From positions 846,427-858,566 of the forward strand of contig NW_003128862.1 of the NCBI RefSeq assembly GCF_000003605.2: a DNA stretch of 12,140 nt, given 5' to 3'. The notes beneath the pieces are model-generated. The model had not been told where the DNA came from, made no database searches, and saw only the letters and a list, made by a program, of their open reading frames with translations. Source of the stretch: Saccoglossus kowalevskii (taxonomy: Eukaryota > Hemichordata > Enteropneusta > Harrimaniidae). Positions 10,384-12,140 of this stretch are shown piece after piece. The number at the start of each line of letters is the position of its first letter. Position 1 is the stretch's first letter. A program made the position numbers and the translations under genes.

Positions 10384-10442
10384 ACGTCTTCTTCATCTGC
10401 AACGTACATCGAATTTGAGTTTCCACGCACTAGTCTGCAAGT
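10384..10442 (+). other. Predicted 5' leader of the receptor mRNA
   Basis: Inferred from the TATA/initiator pair. It contains no ATG ahead of 10443, so the receptor start would be the first AUG of the transcript. The sequence at the start codon is AAGT-ATG-T, with the favourable A at -3. If an upstream non-coding exon exists, an acceptor could lie in or just before this tract, for example at the AG ending at 10432, although the pyrimidine tract there is poor. Confidence 0.35.
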
Positions 10443-11104
10443 ATGTCATTGTCTTCCGCGTATATCGCAAGTTCGAATTTCACTCTCAACTCCACACTCG
10501 TACCATCGGTAGAATACGATTACGAGTACAATTGGAACGAAACATGTCAAGATTTCAAGCAGCCGATCATAGAGACCTTCATATGGACTTTACTTTTTGG
10601 CGCAATGATTATAACCGCTGCGGTGGGAAACTGCATTGTTATGTGGATCGTCCTCGCCCATCGCCGTATGAGAACAGTGACTAACTATTTCATCATTAAT
10701 TTAGCCCTCGCCGATGCCTTAAACGCGATTTTTAATATCTCGTTCACTTTCACCTACGTCCTCCGAAACGATTGGTATTTTGGGAATGCTTATTGCAAGA
10801 TCGTACGATTTATCTCACCATTAACAGTAGCTTCAAGTATATTCACTCTGATGGCTATAAGTATAGACAGATATATCGCGATAGTTCACCCCATGAGACC
10901 GAGGATGTCTAAGATCCTCGCCAAAACGATCATCGCCGTTGTGTGGATTGCGTCAGCCGCAATCGCCCTCCCTTGGCTTATATTTACTAATATCGATTTT
11001 GGTGCATGTCCTCCTCCTGCGATAACTGACACGCCCATCTATGTACGAAGAGTATGTGCTACAATATGGCCCGACCAGGAAAATTATGGAGATTGGTACT
11101 TCTG
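10443..11104 (+). CDS. Tachykinin/natalisin-type neuropeptide GPCR, first coding exon (partial gene)
   Basis: Start of a rhodopsin-class receptor for tachykinin-related peptides or natalisin, a plasma-membrane protein whose relatives usually signal through Gq and calcium. The exon gives 220 full residues plus two bases of codon 221. Residues 1-42 are an extracellular tail with N-glycosylation sequons at N12, N16 and N32. TM1 (about 43-71) has the GN63 signature, loop 1 reads RRMRTVTNYF (74-83), TM2 has LALAD (D91), and TM3 follows C118 and ends in DRY (142-144) with IAIVHPMRPR. TM4 has W168 and P177, and loop 2 carries C205, the expected partner of C118, followed by IWPD, typical of tachykinin receptors. 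TM5-7 are absent because GTAAGT follows at 11105; the apparent TAA at 11106 is intronic. An in-frame TAG at 10431 and A at -3 support this ATG. It resembles the insect 86C (natalisin) type slightly more than 99D; subtype is uncertain. Confidence 0.93.
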
Positions 11105-12140
11105 GTAAGTCTTCTTATAACAGCATAATTTAATGAATTATTTATTACATGAAGGCCGGAATACTAATGCTATGTTAGTATTATCTAGAAAAGCCAAAGT
11201 TTGATTGATTCATGAACGTTTTGCAGCTGAGATTACAATATGCTTGTATATGTATCTGTACAGTGGGAAGGCGAGTTATAACGGACGTTAAATCACCTAA
11301 ATGATATATATTCCTTGTATTCCCAGTATCAGACAATCTCCCAAATATGTTTTTAATATTCTTGAATATGTTTTATTCCTTCCGGTGATTTAAAGTGATT
11401 TTCGTTCATCGTGAGATGTCAGGTTCGAACGGCTGCACACAAATTGAATTATTCAATTTTGAACTTGAATTTTTTATTGTAATCCATTGAGGAAATGCTT
11501 ATAATTCAGAAAGGAGTGTGGCGTTGAGATACCTTTACTTCAGCAAAACTTACTATCATCAAATATGTATAGCACATTATTAAACGTGGAAATATCTCCA
11601 AAATAGTTTCGGGTTTGTTGAATCCTACGCAATGTTTTGATGCCACTCGGACCCTATGGCTTTTGTTTGTCATACAACAACAGTGACCTGACATATACAT
11701 GCGTATAGTTCGTGCGAGCGATTAACTATACAGCAATAACTTCACTGAGTTTGTTTCTGCTTGATAAAATTGCATTTTACACAAGTTAGGCCGAGGTAGA
11801 ATTTTATGTCGATGCTTTGGTTTAACGGCACTGAAGTTATTTCTCCTTGTACCGATACTATAATTTAAACAAATACACACAGCTGTAATAAAAATATATT
11901 GATAAGAGGGCGAAATGTTTAATTTGGCACAGACGAAGCAATCATAAAATGTGGCTGTATATGCTTGACGATTCGATTATATCATACGTATGACACTAAA
12001 ATAATATTCGTTATTCACAACACCTTGCACCATTATAGGAGGCGTGAGCCCGCCATTTTTAATCACCCATTTAAACCAACCTATCGACACATTTGTGTAA
12101 AGATAAAAAGACCCTATGAATAAGGCAGTGATTTCTATTT
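11105..12140 (+). other. First intron of the receptor gene (5' part), phase 2
   Basis: The intron opens with the consensus donor GTAAGT directly after TTC TG, so it splits codon 221 after its second base; the next exon must start with T, C or G, giving Cys or Trp. Nothing to 12140 looks like the missing exon for helices 5-7. The acceptor-like TTTTGCAG ending at 11226 would join TG to CTGA and create an immediate stop, so it is not the next exon. The interval includes an old SINE-like repeat at about 11372-11675. The intron therefore runs past the window's right edge. Confidence 0.85.
11372..11675 (+). repeat. SINE-like repeat, copy B, inside the receptor intron
   Basis: The body at 11513-11675 aligns with the copies at 1013 and 5765: GGAGTGTGGCGTTGAGATACC, then CAGCAAAAC, ATCATCAAATATGTATAGC, ACATTATTAAA, CTACGCAATGTTTTGATGCC and a GGCTTTTGTTTGT stretch. 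A B box, GGTTCGAAC (11422-11430), lies about 90 bases ahead of the body within GTGAGATGTCAGGTTCGAAC, which reads like the 3' half of a tRNA. The A box is degenerate; TGATTTAAAGTG at 11386-11397 is the best candidate, so the 5' limit is only an estimate. It is in the same orientation as the receptor. Confidence 0.6.

Noticed and set aside
10415-10684. Open frame overlapping the start of the receptor exon in another frame
   Set aside because: It begins from a TTG, overlaps strong receptor coding sequence, and its peptide shows no family features; it is a shadow frame.
11220-11240. TTTTGCAG as the acceptor of receptor exon 2
   Set aside because: Joining phase 2 TG to CTGAGA creates an immediate stop, and no TM5-like sequence follows.
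11422-11432. A functional tRNA gene at the GGTTCGAAC box
   Set aside because: No acceptor stem or other cloverleaf arms can be paired around it; it fits a degenerate SINE head better.
1-12140. CRISPR array, bacterial operon or prophage
   Set aside because: There are no regularly spaced direct repeats, no ribosome-binding-site-led genes and no dense ORFs; the window is clearly animal nuclear DNA.

Overview
This is a stretch of animal nuclear DNA, most likely from an arthropod and probably an insect. It is A+T-rich, has no bacterial-style operons or ribosome binding sites, is mostly non-coding, carries old tRNA-derived short retroposons, and contains one clear coding exon that ends at a consensus splice donor. 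The arthropod assignment rests mainly on the receptor, which resembles the insect tachykinin/natalisin receptors more than any other group I can recall; the exact order and species cannot be read from the window.

The one confident gene lies near the right end on the + strand: the first coding exon of a class A peptide GPCR of the tachykinin (neurokinin) receptor family, 10443-11104. It encodes the extracellular N-terminus, transmembrane helices 1-4 and most of extracellular loop 2, then stops at a TG|GTAAGT donor in phase 2. Helices 5-7 must lie on exons beyond position 12140, so the first intron is longer than 1 kb. A TATATAAA box at 10353-10360 sits 31 bases ahead of an initiator-like TCA, which suggests a short (about 59 base) leader directly in front of the start codon.

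The other 10.4 kb to the left holds no gene that I can name. The clearest structure in it is a family of diverged interspersed repeats, found by comparing the window with itself: one copy at about 1013-1150 (+), one at about 5765-6067 (-) and one at about 11372-11675 (+, inside the receptor intron). The middle copy has a tRNA-like head with A-box and B-box promoter elements, and the intronic copy has at least a B box, so the family looks like a tRNA-derived SINE. A fourth tRNA-like head with a different body lies near 5342-5440. There is also a (TA)14 microsatellite at 6641-6668 and a cluster of short palindromes and shared motifs at 7110-7530.

Several weaker signals are listed for checking: a 197-base interval on the - strand (8127-8323) with good splice sites at both ends and one frame open throughout, an acceptor followed at once by ATG at 4404, a 40-residue small ORF in a G+T-skewed tract at 3235, and unpaired consensus donors at 2660 and 9223. 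I see no convincing new multi-gene system here.
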